DNA of 28,311 nt. Source: Obelidium mucronatum (Eukaryota > Chytridiomycota > Chytridiomycetes > Chytridiales > Chytriomycetaceae). The stretch's first letter is position 1. Every line of letters begins with the position of its first letter. The DNA is taken from assembly GCA_025765595.1 (NCBI GenBank), contig JAIVFH010000324.1, positions 1 to 28,311 on the forward strand. The letters run 5' to 3'. Below are positions 17,171 to 27,696 of this stretch, piece by piece. Under the pieces are notes generated by a model. That model had not been told where the DNA came from, did no database searches, and saw only the letters and a program-made list of their open reading frames with translations. Both the position numbers and the translations under genes were made by a program.

Positions 17171-17370
17171 TTGTTTCGAATTTGGATTGACGGTCAAGCC
17201 TTTTTTTCTTTGGTTATACTGCTGATAAAGTGGTCAAGTCACTCTGGGAATATCGTGGGGACTTGCGGTACATAAATTGGGTGGCTTACATACGCCACTA
17301 TTGCCCATTCGCCGAAGCGGAATTCACATGCAAGCAAAATACCACATTGAACTATAATGGAACGCACTGT

Positions 17371-17376
17371 TTTATT
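17371..17376 (-). terminator. AATAAA polyadenylation signal of chitinase A
   Basis: AATAAA on the minus strand, about 55 bases beyond the stop codon at 17431. Confidence 0.5.
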
Positions 17377-17430
17377 CTTTGGACTCATAGTATAATTTCT
17401 TCTCAAAACCAATAGTTTCCAGTCTTTCCC

Positions 17431-19484
17431 TTAACATCCAACGTACCAAACGATCCACTTGCTTCCTTGGCAGTAGTACATGGTTCCAGCGGAGCATTGT
17501 TGAGCTCCTTGAGTACATGGTTGTCCGACAACTGGACCGCCTGATGCTGTAGTTGTGGTTGCAGTCTTTTTTGTGGTGGTGGTGGTGGTAGTGGTGGTCT
17601 TGGAAGTGGTGGTCTTGGAAGTGGTTCCAGCCTTGGTGGTTGAAGTTGGAGCCTTTGTGGTGGTAGTGGTGGTAGTAGTGGTGGATGGTGCTTTAGTTGT
17701 TGTGGTAGTTGTGGTTGTCGAGCTTGGTGCATTGGTAGTTGTAGTTGTGGTTGTTGTAGTCTTCGTGGCGCCAGTGCTGGACGATGGTGGTGGTGGTGGG
17801 ATAATTCCTGGACCAGTCAATGCCTTCAACAAGGTGTTGCTGGCGCTGTCACCATCGATTGGCCAGACCATAAATCCACCGAGACCCTTTTGAGATCCGT
17901 AACCAACCTTGGTAGAAATGGCTTGTGGTGTGTCGAAAGAGTAGAATGTCTTTTGTGAGGTAGAGTATCCATAACTGGCTTGCGAAGCAGCATCCCAGTA
18001 GGTGGTGATGGACGAATCAGCGGCAAGGTTGACATAGTTGAGCTTAGTGTTTGTCGATGCAGTTCCAGGCTGGTAGAGACCGTGAGTTCCATTGTCAGCG
18101 GCGGTCCATGCGTGCGCGTAAAATGGAACTCCAACAACAATTTGGCTCGCTGGGCATCCGTTGTTGATCCAGTAGTTGACGGCAAAATCAACGGAAGTTT
18201 GGGGAACACCGTTCGTGTATTGGTATTGTGGTGGAGTGTTGTCGTACAAAGGAGCTTGGTGGTTAGTGTTGGTTTCCCATTCTCCGTGAATGTCATACGT
18301 CATGATGTCTAAGTGTCCAAGTTAGTAAGGGCACAACAGTAAAATAAAAGCATGTGTGTCTAAGGTCTTAACTGATAAAGTCTAAGTTCTGGCAAATAGT
18401 CTTGATGTCCAACTTGTTCATCTTGTCGTAACCAGCTGGGGCAGCCATAGAAATCAAGGAGCTGCTCCCCAAAGCGGCACGGACCTTTGAAACCAAAGCG
18501 TTGAATTTGGCCATATCGTTCTTACGACCAGGATAAGCACAAGTAGCCTTATCACAGTCCGTCATGTCTTCAGCTGTACCGGTTCCTGGTGGACCCCCTG
18601 GGACCGGGGCTTCGTTTCCATGTTCCCATCCAGGGTATTCCCAATCAAAATCGACACCGTCGAATTTGAAGAATTGGACAAACTTGACGATAGAAGTGAC
18701 GAACTTGTCAATGTACTTTGCCTCAGTGGCAGCAGAGAACAAGTTGGAATCATACCAACCACCAATGGAGATCAGGAATTTCAAGTTGGGGTTGGCCTTC
18801 TTAACTTTGTTTAAGACATACGCGTAGTTTCCGCAAATGATTGGGTTTCCATTAGCGTCGGTTTGGATTGCGTTGGCATCCAATACAGCTTCACATTGAG
18901 GAACACGGGGAGATCCGGGAACTCCGGATGGATTGTAGCAGGAGGTGCTGGGGCAGGCTCCAGTGGCTCCGATATAAGGCACCATCGCGACTTTCCCTCC
19001 AGTGCACTGTTGAGCGGCTGGGATGGGAATGCATTCAGCAGTAGTAGTTCCAACAAGAGCTTGGTAATCGGCGTATGCATCAGTGAATCCAACATAGTAC
19101 TGATATGAATTTTGAGTAATTGTTCCGTCAAAGGATTTCCCAACGGCTCAAAAGTACCTGATCAGTTGGTTTGTGGTAGGAAATGGTGGCGAAAGCATAG
19201 TTAATGTGAGTGTAGCGGCTGGCAATCTCAGAGGTGACTTTCAAATGAAGTTAATGAGTATTTTATCCTTTTTGGTAGTCTGGCTTACATTGGAATGGAG
19301 TACCGCTGGGGTTGTCGTAGAAATACCACGATTCTGTTTTACTTTTTAGTATGGTCGATTGATATGACGGGTGAAACCTACGGTGGTAGCCAATGATCTT
19401 GTTGCTTGACGCTCGTGGGGCTGGGGCTGCCTGAACAACGGCGAGCGCACTTGCGACTGTGACAGCGACGGCGGAGAGGAGCAT
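17431..19484 (-). CDS. Secreted GH18 chitinase A with Thr-rich linker and Cys-rich C-terminal module
   Basis: Exons 19484-19382, 19333-19289, 19237-19158, 19099-18373 and 18308-17431 give 610 residues. The first ~20 residues are a signal peptide (MLLSAVAVTVASALAVVQAA). The GH18 barrel follows, with the SIGGW strand at 187-191, the catalytic motif DGVDFDWE (proton donor E230) and MTYDIHGEW near 321. It hydrolyses beta-1,4 bonds of chitin outside the cell. A Pro stretch and a Thr-rich linker (about 488-574) lead to a 35-residue end module with four Cys, PVVGQPC..QCSAGTMYYCQGSKW, resembling a CBM19-type chitin-binding domain (tentative). The linker has no CBM5 domain, unlike its neighbour. The intron before MTYD has a perfect TACTAAC branch site. 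The early intron sites were checked against the paralog. Confidence 0.93.
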
Positions 19485-19523
19485 CGGTTTTAGTGACGAT
19501 TCGACCAAGAAAAACTGCTTCTT

Positions 19524-19529
19524 CTTATA
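19524..19529 (-). promoter_or_regulatory. TATA box of chitinase A
   Basis: TATAAG on the minus strand, 40 bases upstream of the ATG. The paralog has TATAAAAG at a nearly equal distance. Confidence 0.6.
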
Positions 19530-19553
19530 GCCTCTGGGTTTGGGTGGAGCTCG

Positions 19554-19595
19554 CCTGACCAGTCACTTGATCGGCAAGCCTACCAAAATGCTTGG
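19554..19595 (-). promoter_or_regulatory. Upstream block shared with the chitinase B promoter
   Basis: The 42 bases align without gaps to 22411-22452 (29 of 42 identical), while the sequence between block and TATA does not. The best-kept cores, read on the plus strand, are GTCAsTTGATyGG, AAGCC and GCTTGG. A shared regulator site is plausible; residual identity from the gene duplication is the alternative. Confidence 0.5.
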
Positions 19596-20107
19596 TCCGT
19601 CATAGTGTCTGAACGAGCAGCTGCCAAAGAGTCTGTTAATAAATTACTTCAAAGACCATAATCGGATTTATTTTTACAGACGAAGTCTTGCTCGAATGAC
19701 TGAATAGTAACGAATTTGCGTGGCACTGAATGTGATCCCATGACACAAGCGTGATCATGGGACTTTTTAATTTCCCATTCTGCCAAAAGAAGCAGACTTC
19801 AACTGAGACTTTAAATAAGAAAAACAACTTATATTTCTCGTATAAACTTTGCATTATATCAGCATTCTCAAGAAGCTGAGAGTCTATTTCTTGATCTTCA
19901 CCGATGAATAAACAAAAAGAAATGACAGGCAGTGCATAACACTATTTCTTGGAAGTATTTTGAATCTTCAATCTTGGGCTGGACTGTAAAATCAGTTTGC
20001 TTTCCAAAAACATCATATTTATTCGAAAATATATCATAGCGGATATTCCATACCAATTAATACAATGCCCCGTGGGGATACTAACAGTACATAAATTACT
20101 GTGACAC
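19596..20107. other. Intergenic region between the two chitinases
   Basis: This is the 5' flank of chitinase A and the 3' flank of chitinase B. It includes AATAAA for chitinase B on the minus strand at 20018-20023. No gene or repeat is seen. Confidence 0.55.
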
Positions 20108-22352
20108 TTAACATCCGACATACCAAACAATCCATTTGCTACCCAGGCAGTAGTACATCGTACCTGCAGAGCACTGAGAAATTCCTGAGCTACAAGATTG
20201 CCCAACAACTGGCCCAGATACAGCTGTGGAAGTAGCAGCAGACGTCGCTGTGGTAGTGGTAGTACTCGTGGTTGGCTTGTTTGTATTCGCAGTAGTCGTT
20301 GACTTTGTTGTGGTAGACGCTGGTTTGGTAGTTGTAGTAGTAGTTGTCGTTGTTCCGGCAGTTGTAGTAACGACAGTGGCAGAAGTTTGACCTGATCCAC
20401 AAGGACCAACGGCTTTCCAGGAATCGGATTTACCTGGAATATCGGTTGAACCAGACCACCAGTTGGCAACATAGTTGACATTATTGTAGGAAACTTTCGC
20501 ACCACCATTATAAGGTGATACAGCGCTCCAAAGAGGAAAACAATCTGAAGCAACAGTAGTCACAGCAGTTTTCGCGGTTGTAGTAGCTGATGTAGTTTCG
20601 GAATTGGCCGTTGTTGAAGTGCTGTCAGTAGCGGCGATAGTAGAAGTTGTTTTGGCTGTGGCTGTGGTCTTTGTGGAACCAGTAGTAGAAGAGGGTGGTG
20701 GTGGTGGGTCGATTCCGGGGCCAGTCAATGCTTTCAACAAGGTATTGTTGGAATCATCACCATCAATTGGCCAAACCATAAATCCACCAAGCCCCTTTTG
20801 AGCTCCATAGCCGACTTTTGTTGAAATGGCTTGAGCAGTATCGAACGAGTAGAAGGTTCCTTGAGAGGTCGAGTATCCATAACTGGCTTGTGATGAAGCA
20901 TCCCAGTAGGTGGTGATGGACGAATCAGCGGCAAGGTTGACGTAGTTGAGCTTGGTGATCGGCGAGGTGGTTCCAGGCTGGTAGAGACCATGGGTTCCAT
21001 TGTCGGCAGCCTTCCAAGCGTGGGCGTAGAATGGAACACCGACGACAATTTGGCTAGCGGGGCATCCGAAGTTAAGCCAGTAATTGACAGCAAAGTCTAC
21101 TGAAGTTTGAGGAACTCCATTTGTGTATTGATATTGCGGTGGAGTGTTGTCGTACAAAGGAGCTTGGTGGTTAGTGTTGGTTTCCCATTCTCCATGAATG
21201 TCGTAGGTCATAATATCTGATGCGCGAATGGATAGTTAGACTAAATGGTGTGAAAAGTTAACTTACTGATAAAATCAAGCTGCTGGCAAATAGAGTATAC
21301 GTCCAATTTGTTCATTTTGTCATATCCAGCAGGGGCGGCCATTGAAATCAAGTAGTCGGCACCGGCCGGGGTCTTTCCGAGAGTCTTCAACCCAGCACGA
21401 ACTTTTGTAACCAATGCATTGAACTTGGCCATGTCATTCTTTCGACCCGGATAAGCGCAAGTAGCCTTATCGCAATCAGTCATATCCTCAGCAGTTCCAG
21501 TACCAGCAGCAGCTCCTTTGAATGGCGCCTGATTTCCATGTTCCCATCCAGGATATTCCCAATCAAAATCAACTCCATCAAATCCGAAAAATTCAACGAA
21601 CTTGACAACTGACGTCACGAACTTGTCAATATACTGTGGCTCGGTGGCGGCAGAGAACAGGTTGGAATCATACCAGCCACCCACAGAGATCAGGAACTTG
21701 AGACCTGGAGATTGTTTCTTCATTTTGTTGAGAACATACGCGTAGTTTCCGCAAATGACAGGGCTGCCGTTGGCATCGGTTTGGATTCCATTCACGTCAA
21801 GAACAGCTTCACATTGAGGAACACGAGGAGATCCTGGAACTCCGGATGGATTATAGCAGGCTTTATCTGGACACGTTCCAGTTGCACCAATAAATGGAAC
21901 CATTGCAACTTTTCCTCCTGTACATTGCTTGTTGGCTGGCACTGGAATACATTCAGTGGGGCAACTTGTTCCAACACAGGCCTGGTAGTCAGCGTAAGCA
22001 TCAGTGAAACCAATGTAGAACTGATCCGTCTTTGTGTGGTAATGAATTGTGGCGAAGGCATAGTTTATATGTGTGTATCGACTGGCAGCGTCGGCATTCA
22101 CTTGAATCAAGAAAGAATTAGAATGCTTATTGAACCGATATGAATTAACACCCACATTGAAATGGAATGTTATTGTTGTCATAGAAGTACCAAGACTCTT
22201 CAAAATCGAAATCAGTATTGACAACACAGAATGTCAGAAAAAAGCTTACGATGATATCCGATAATGCGGTTAGAGGCTGCGCGTGGGGACTGAGCAGCGT
22301 GAACAAAAGACAGAACTCCAGCAAGAGCGCCAACAACAGTAGAAAGAAGCAT
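20108..22352 (-). CDS. Secreted GH18 chitinase B with CBM5-type and Cys-rich C-terminal modules
   Basis: Exons 22352-22250, 22197-22156, 22100-21267 and 21216-20108 give 695 residues. It is a paralog of chitinase A: exon 1 is the same length (103 nt), and the first, second and last introns are at the same sites. The third intron of chitinase A is absent. A signal peptide (to about 20) precedes the GH18 barrel, with ISVGGW at 186-190, DGVDFDWE ending at E230, and MTYDIHGEW from 329. A CBM5/12-type chitin-binding domain lies at about 551-599 (LWSAVSPYNGGAKVSYNN, then a double Trp and a final Trp), flanked by Thr-rich linkers. The same Cys-rich end module as in chitinase A closes the protein (661-695). 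It acts outside the cell on chitin, of the fungus itself or of insect/fungal substrates. Confidence 0.94.
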
Positions 22353-22386
22353 GTTATCGATAGGGCCTCCAAAAAAAAGTTCCTTG

Positions 22387-22394
22387 CTTTTATA
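22387..22394 (-). promoter_or_regulatory. TATA box of chitinase B
   Basis: TATAAAAG on the minus strand, 35 bases upstream of the ATG at 22352. Confidence 0.65.
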
Positions 22395-22410
22395 GAATTT
22401 ACGGAGGTGG

Positions 22411-22452
22411 TGTGACTTGTCAGTTGATTGGAAAGCCGATCATCTCGCTTGG
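22411..22452 (-). promoter_or_regulatory. Upstream block shared with the chitinase A promoter
   Basis: Counterpart of 19554-19595, located 15 bases beyond the TATAG here and 23 bases in the other gene. Confidence 0.5.
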
Positions 22453-22631
22453 CAGGGTTGAAGTCTTGACTTTCAGATAAGGCACTTCTTTTGAAAGCTA
22501 TCTGGCTGTATTCGAGGAGAGTGGATTTGAAACGCCGTCATAAAACCGTGCGTTCTCTTTCCACTTTTTTCATGGAACATTGAAACATGTGGACGCACAA
22601 GCCACTATCAAGTTGCCTTTCAGAATCAGCT

Positions 22632-23754
22632 CTATTCAGAATCAAACGAATCATTGAACAAGTCACACTCCCCACAGATGCACTCATCCCTCTCGGCACC
22701 ACGTTCACGGCACTTTTTGGCAGCAGCACTCCACCATTTCGTTTCTGACTCCAATATTTTACGCCTTTGAGAATGTGACCTGCTGCTGGTTCCACCTAAC
22801 AATGCCTTTAGGACTGACGGATTATCCAATCTACTGCTTGCACCCAAATCAATTTCATCTTCCTCTGGTGGACGTTGGCGCTTTCGCGTGCCACCATCAG
22901 ACTGTAGCAACCTGACCGAAGCATTATCACCACTAGCAGCGGCAGGAGTCCTTATTGAACTACTCATCGGAACGAAATCCAATCCCTGCAAAAACGCACC
23001 TTCGTTTTCATTGACTCCCAAATCGTCGGCATCTCCAAATAGATCATCGCTATCCACATCATCTTCTCCATCTTCATCGTCGTCATCTCCGTCCAGGCCA
23101 CGTACACATTCATACTTTCCAGCATCTCCCTCCATTACATCGCAATATTCAGCAAAACAGAGGATACAACCATGCGAGTCTTCTCCGCATTCATCTTCAG
23201 TATCGCAGGTAACAACAGTTCCGATGGGACTTCCACAGAGACGTGAGCAATAAACTTGAAAACAGCCTTTTTCTTTATTTGGGCAGTGCCACGGCGCAGA
23301 GTGTTTCGGGGAAGGGAGGAATGCGAGGAGCGGGGCTGGATCGGTTTCCGGACAGCAGGGACAAGATTCAGTCAGCGGGGTATGATGCGAGAGAGATATA
23401 AAATTCCGTAGATTTTCTACAACTGTGCTCTGTGGACACCATACTTGTGTGTTAATTGAAATGCCAAAGTTAAGACAGACATACTTTGCTTTTAATATCA
23501 GTGTCGAAGAGGGGTTCACTGCACACTTTACAAACTACTCTCGAGCATTGTAGTATTAACTCTGATGGTGTTTGCGCCAATTGATTTGGGAGCGATAGTT
23601 GCGTTTGCTGTTTGACAATGGAAGGGCATGGAACAACAGGAACAGTTTTCACCGCATCGAAGAGGGATTTCGATGAAGAAACCAAGTGTGTTTGAGTTGA
23701 AGACGGGAGATACGACAGGATGCGATGCAAAGCAGTGGCTGGAAGAGATATCAT
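22632..23754 (-). CDS. F-box-like protein with Cys-rich (putative zinc-binding) region
   Basis: Exons 23754-23485 and 23429-22632 (55-nt intron, GTATGT to CCACAG, phase 0) encode 355 residues. Residues 3-35 match an F-box (LPATALHRILSYLPSSTQTH, then SSKSLFDAV). A Cys-rich stretch follows: CSRVVCKVC near 70-78, and CPCCP, CPNKEKGCFQVYCSRLC, CDTEDECG and CILCFAEYC at roughly 110-180. The pairs suggest two or more zinc sites, but I cannot assign a named finger. Next come a long acidic stretch of Asp/Glu, a basic GGTRKRQRPPEED patch that could direct it to the nucleus, and a C-terminal block ETKWWSAAAKKCRERG ending in CICGEC. It may be a substrate adaptor; the function is unknown. Its stop is 280 bases from the chitinase B start. 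Confidence 0.75.
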
Positions 23755-23808
23755 GTTTTTTCTGGTGATTTTTTGGTGATTTTATTGCGAGTTTACACTG
23801 ACGAGTAT

Positions 23809-24594
23809 TCATCCACTCAGATACTTTCGCGCAATTCCGCGAACTTTAACATCGAACTGGTGCGAGTCGATGGCGCCATTGACTTCGCTGAACGGATTCA
23901 TCATCACCTAAATTAGACTCTGGCTTAATAAAGAACGCTGAAGAGAATGAGCGCAAAACCTTCACGTAGAGTTCGTGCAGATCCGTAAAGAAACTGCGCA
24001 CGTCTCCCGTTGATGCTTCGTGGATGAGCATAAACTTGGCGCCTGTTTTTATCATTTACGCTGTCAGCCGCTTCTACTGAAGGAACAGAAACTGACCACT
24101 CGGAGTCACATATGCACTGACATGATGATCGTTGAACCGATCAACTACTTTGAGGTACCTGAAAGCTGGAATGTTAACTTCGCGTTGTACTAATGACGCC
24201 TAAAGCCCAAATGCGCATATAAAGGTCCATAGAAACAATGCAGCGATGATTTATGAAAGGAAGGTGTTCATAATTACATTTGATTCGTGCCCCACATGGC
24301 TTCATCAACAATATCCAATGCTGAGTGTGCGATAAACTGATTCAGATGTTTCTGTTCTGAAGCAGCATCTCTCTGCTAGTATCGATTTGTGATTTCAGAA
24401 TGAGTGTGCTATGCAGCGGACGACGTATTTGACTGACAAAATGTTTGAAGCGCACCTTTTGAGCCGTCGTTGCACCCGTTATCAGTTCGAGCTCGTAGAT
24501 AGGATTATCTCTGTATTGTTTTCGACCAGTTCAGTGGAACATCTTTTACATCGTGGCAGTAACACCTTGTTCCCACTATCGCTAAATAAACCAT
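23809..24594 (-). CDS. TRS20: TRAPP complex subunit TRAPPC2 / sedlin / Trs20, six exons
   Basis: Exons 24594-24566, 24510-24456, 24372-24278, 24158-24097, 24042-23960 and 23907-23809 join in frame to exactly 140 residues, the length of human sedlin. The product reads as a complete longin-fold subunit: MVYLAIVGTRDNPIYELEL, then HLNQFIAHSALDIVDEAMW, YLKVVDRFNDHHVSAYVT, KFMLIHEASTGDVRSFFTDL, and the end MNPFSEVNGAIDS...RGIARKYLSG. TRAPP tethers ER-to-Golgi vesicles and activates Ypt1/Rab1. Exons are 29-99 nt, so no single exon gives a long open frame. All introns are GT-AG, of 52-119 nt. The first exon (10 codons) is supported by TATTTAGCGATAGTGGG encoding the first beta strand. It lies divergently to the LRR membrane gene, with 132 bases between starts. 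Confidence 0.94.
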
Positions 24595-24726
24595 TTTTGA
24601 TATCAATCACAATTCCAATAAATGAGGGTAATAGTCTTTTGAATTATTTGAAAAGATTCTAAAATAAAGAAAAGATAATGAAGAACTTCCATTATTAAAG
24701 ATTATTAAATTTCCCATTCATTAACG

Positions 24727-26366
24727 ATGTCAACAGAGGTACCAAGAACAACGGAACGAAGAGGACACGCAGAATCAGATACCACTGGCACGCAGGGGCC
24801 ACCCACCTCCCCTATTCCCATCGCAGTCAGCTCTATCCATAGTTTCCTCAAATACCTCAAACCATCACGATCCATCTCGTCAATAAACCAAAGGCCAATC
24901 ATTCTTCTCACGTCAGACAGAAAGCAACTATTGATTCGTCTTGGAATACTTGCATTCGCTCTTGTTGTTGGCGGAACTGCCTTCTTCACCTTGATGCCAA
25001 AGTTCATTGACGAACGAAGTGTAATTTTGGATGGATGCTTTGATAGTACAACGGGGGCTTATACAAGTTTATTCCAAGACAAAAGTGAATCCGTGAATCG
25101 AACTTCAGAGCAGTGTTTGGTAACACGATTCATTTGATGAAAGATTGAACAATTAAATATCAATATTCCAACAAAAATGCAGGCAATAGTCAATATGGCG
25201 CTAGAATTTGGTTTCTTGAATGTATCTCCAGCGAACTGTGTCCAGAATGTATGTCTAGCCTACCATTCGTGTTGTTATTTACCTTTCTTTCAGACCACAA
25301 TAGCAGGTCCAACGTCAGATTCATTCTTGAATGCACAGTTTTGCGATCCCAACACAGTAGTTTCCGTAAGAGTGGATATCCCCCCAGAGCCAGTAAATCA
25401 GCTTCCAGGGTCCTTGACGCTTCTTTCGAATCTTCAATCGCTTTCCTTTTCAAATGCCCTATTCGGAGATCAAATATTGAGCCCTCTTTTCGATTTCCTG
25501 GCAGTTCCGAAGTATTTTCAATCGCTGTGAGTGATTCCTGTTGGTATGACTGGCATCTAAAGTTTTGCTCCCCAGCAACATGAGCGGATCGCCATTGAAC
25601 GTTGGCAACGATACACTAGTCCTCAATGGAACTATTCCGAATCTGCCGGAGAAATTGATTTCTCTTAACTCAAAGCAGTTCTTTGCACAGTTATTGCTTG
25701 CAAACAACAACCTCACAGGCACCCTTCCCGCAACTCTGGGAGATACAATAACCCTTCTGTGAGTTATATGAATCATGCGAGTCATTACTTACCACCTTGA
25801 ACAGGTCTGTTGAAAACAACACGCTTTTGAGTGGTCCTCTGCCCAATACGGTTGCTAAATCAAATGCGAATTCTCCATGGACCCAATCTTGGCGCTGCGA
25901 ATTCGCAAACACATCTCTTTGCGTACCGCCTTCATGGTCCCATCAACCATCTTGTTTGAGGAGTTCGAATGAAACTCTTCCAACTTGTGACACCACCAGT
26001 CCAGAGCCACACAAGGAAATCGATCCTAAAGATCCATATCTCGAGTCTCAAGCGCGAAATTCTCCGGATTTAAGCGGCGTTTTTAAATTGATGGCGATAA
26101 TGTTTGGGTCCTCATTTCTGGTGTTTCTGGTTGTTGGTGTGTTTGTGCATTATCGAAGGCTGCGGTATGGGGATATGGATGGCGATAGCGATAATTTCAG
26201 GGAGGAAGGACGAGAAGTTTATGACTTGCCAGCATATACTCCGCCAGTGGTTGTGGTTGCAGAGGCGGCTGGCCCGCCTCCCCCACCGCCCTTGTCTCCC
26301 ATATCTCTTGCTCCATCATACCATTCGATGGAGCCAACTTCATTAAGAAACACCAGCGAGCGATAA
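24727..26366 (+). CDS. Two-pass membrane protein with a leucine-rich-repeat ectodomain
   Basis: Exons 24727-25119, 25183-25248, 25294-25526, 25576-25758 and 25805-26366 give 478 residues. A cytosolic N-terminal tail (1-67) is followed by a membrane segment at about 68-90 (LLIRLGILAFALVVGGTAFF). The central domain has paired Cys (C104, C130), several N-glycosylation sites and LRR units (LANNNLTGTLPATLG, ENNTLLSGPLPNTVA), then a Cys-rich cap (WRCEFANTSLCVPP). A second membrane segment lies at about 386-407 (LMAIMFGSSFLVFLVVGVFV), and the tail is Pro-rich (GPPPPPPLSP). Both ends should be cytosolic, with the LRRs outside. There is no kinase domain. Two introns split a Leu codon in phase 2 at LRR borders. 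It is probably a cell-surface recognition or adhesion protein; the ligand is unknown. A paralog starts at 27913. Confidence 0.8.
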
Positions 26367-26422
26367 CAAAGTAAAAGACACACTTGGTTCTTAAAATAGC
26401 GTTGTTTAAAAAACCAACAGAA

Positions 26423-27696
26423 ATGACAACCACCTTCACCGTGACAAAGTACATTGACCACGATGGCATCGAGCATCCGACGCAGCTGAAAGTCACGCTC
26501 GATACTCCGCTGCTCAAGCAAATGTTTAGCTTTGTTCATCCTCGACAAGTGCACCACTTGCGACTTCTCTCTCGAATCTTCAACAACTTCATCATGACCG
26601 AGGATTTTGCATTCAAATGCCTGAAAAACCACATTCCGCTGTCAGTTCCTTCAACGGGCGACGAAATGGGCGATCTGAGACAGCAGCTGGATGAAATGGC
26701 TGTAACCACAAACAAGCGAACATCTTTGCGTTACAACAAACCAAACGAATTCCAAGAGCTGTTTTTCCAATGGCCAGAGCTCTACCAACGTGTCTTTGCT
26801 ATGCACTTTTTCAAGCACACGAGAAGTATTGGGAAAGTGATTGGTTTCGGGCGGGGTTCTTCCTTGCCGCTCCTGATTCCCCAGCCAAATCTCTGAACTT
26901 ACTTCGTTGGTTCGCCTTGATCTTGGAATGTGTGGTATTTCGGGGCATATTCCGCATGAGGCCATAACGTCGTTGGTTTTGCTTGAGTTCCTCGATCTAT
27001 CCAGAAACCACCTCGACGGCGAGATTCCCCAGAATTTGGGAAGATTAAAGCAACTCAAGTTTTTGGACTTGCAGGATAACGCATTAACTGGTGGCATTCC
27101 TGCTGGGCTGGGAGAGTTGACATTGTTGACATCAGTTACACCTGAATTCAAATAAGTTGGATTCGAGTATCCCAAATGAGATTGGAAAATTGATTAAGCT
27201 GACGAAAGTGGATTTGAGCAACAATTTGCTCACAGGATCTATTCCAGTGGAGATGGGACAGTTGGTTGGTCTCACAGAATTACGCCTCAACAACAACAAA
27301 TTGACGGGTGGAATCCCTGAAGAACTTTGCAAACTTGTTCAACTGAGAAGTTTATACCTTACGAGGAATTCCCTGAGTGGACCTATTCCACGGGGTGTTG
27401 GATCGTTAGTTGAGCTTCGGCAGTTGGTCGTCAACCACAATCAGCTTGGGGGAGAGATTCCGCGCAGTCTTCAAGACTTGGAAAATTTGGGGCTTTGTAA
27501 TTTGAAGAACAATTTGAACTTTACTTGTTCGTTCGAGTTTGACTTCGCTTTTGACAATAAATGGACAGAATTGACACAGACATCGCGAAACACATCTTCA
27601 GTTGGATCGAACCAACAAAAGCAATCAAATTTCAGAGATTGTCAAAATCATTCCAAGTATGCTTGTCGTCCCGTCACTTTGCTGCTACCAACTTGA
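26423..27696 (+). pseudogene. F-box/LRR gene disrupted by two +1 frameshifts (LRR gene 3)
   Basis: From the ATG at 26423 an F-box-like region (LLKQMFSFVHPRQVHHLRLL) and the spacer FFQWPELYQRVFAMHFF are read to a stop at about 26896. The LRRs continue one frame over. Skipping one C in the CCCC run at 26879-26882 turns IPQPNL-stop into IP.QISELTSLVRLDLG, a regular repeat. A second extra base near 27135 is needed to keep the 24-residue period between LQDNALTGGIP and LDSSIPNEIGKL. No intron with suitable phase explains either shift. After a Cys cap (LGLCNLKNNLNFTCSF) the frame runs on to 27696, through the start of the next F-box remnant. Either a recent pseudogene or two sequence errors. Confidence 0.68.

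Noticed and set aside
17171..17197. Upstream start for the APH gene
   Set aside because: The extra nine codons begin with TTG, not ATG; the first ATG is at 17170.
17555..17893. Plus-strand Val-rich open frame across the chitinase A linker
   Set aside because: It is the antisense reading of the Thr-codon repeats (ACN) of the linker; a similar antisense frame lies over chitinase B.
22145..22372. Minus-strand 75-codon hydrophobic frame over the chitinase B start
   Set aside because: It is out of frame with the signal peptide and reads through intron 1 of the chitinase.
26760..26884. Intron explaining the first frame change of LRR gene 3
   Set aside because: The only phase-compatible donor would remove the conserved-looking FFQWPELYQRVFAMHFF segment. 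No other donor has the right phase.
27134..27157. Mini-intron explaining the second frame change of LRR gene 3
   Set aside because: It would be only about 22 nt, below any workable intron length, and the 24-residue LRR period is restored by one base.
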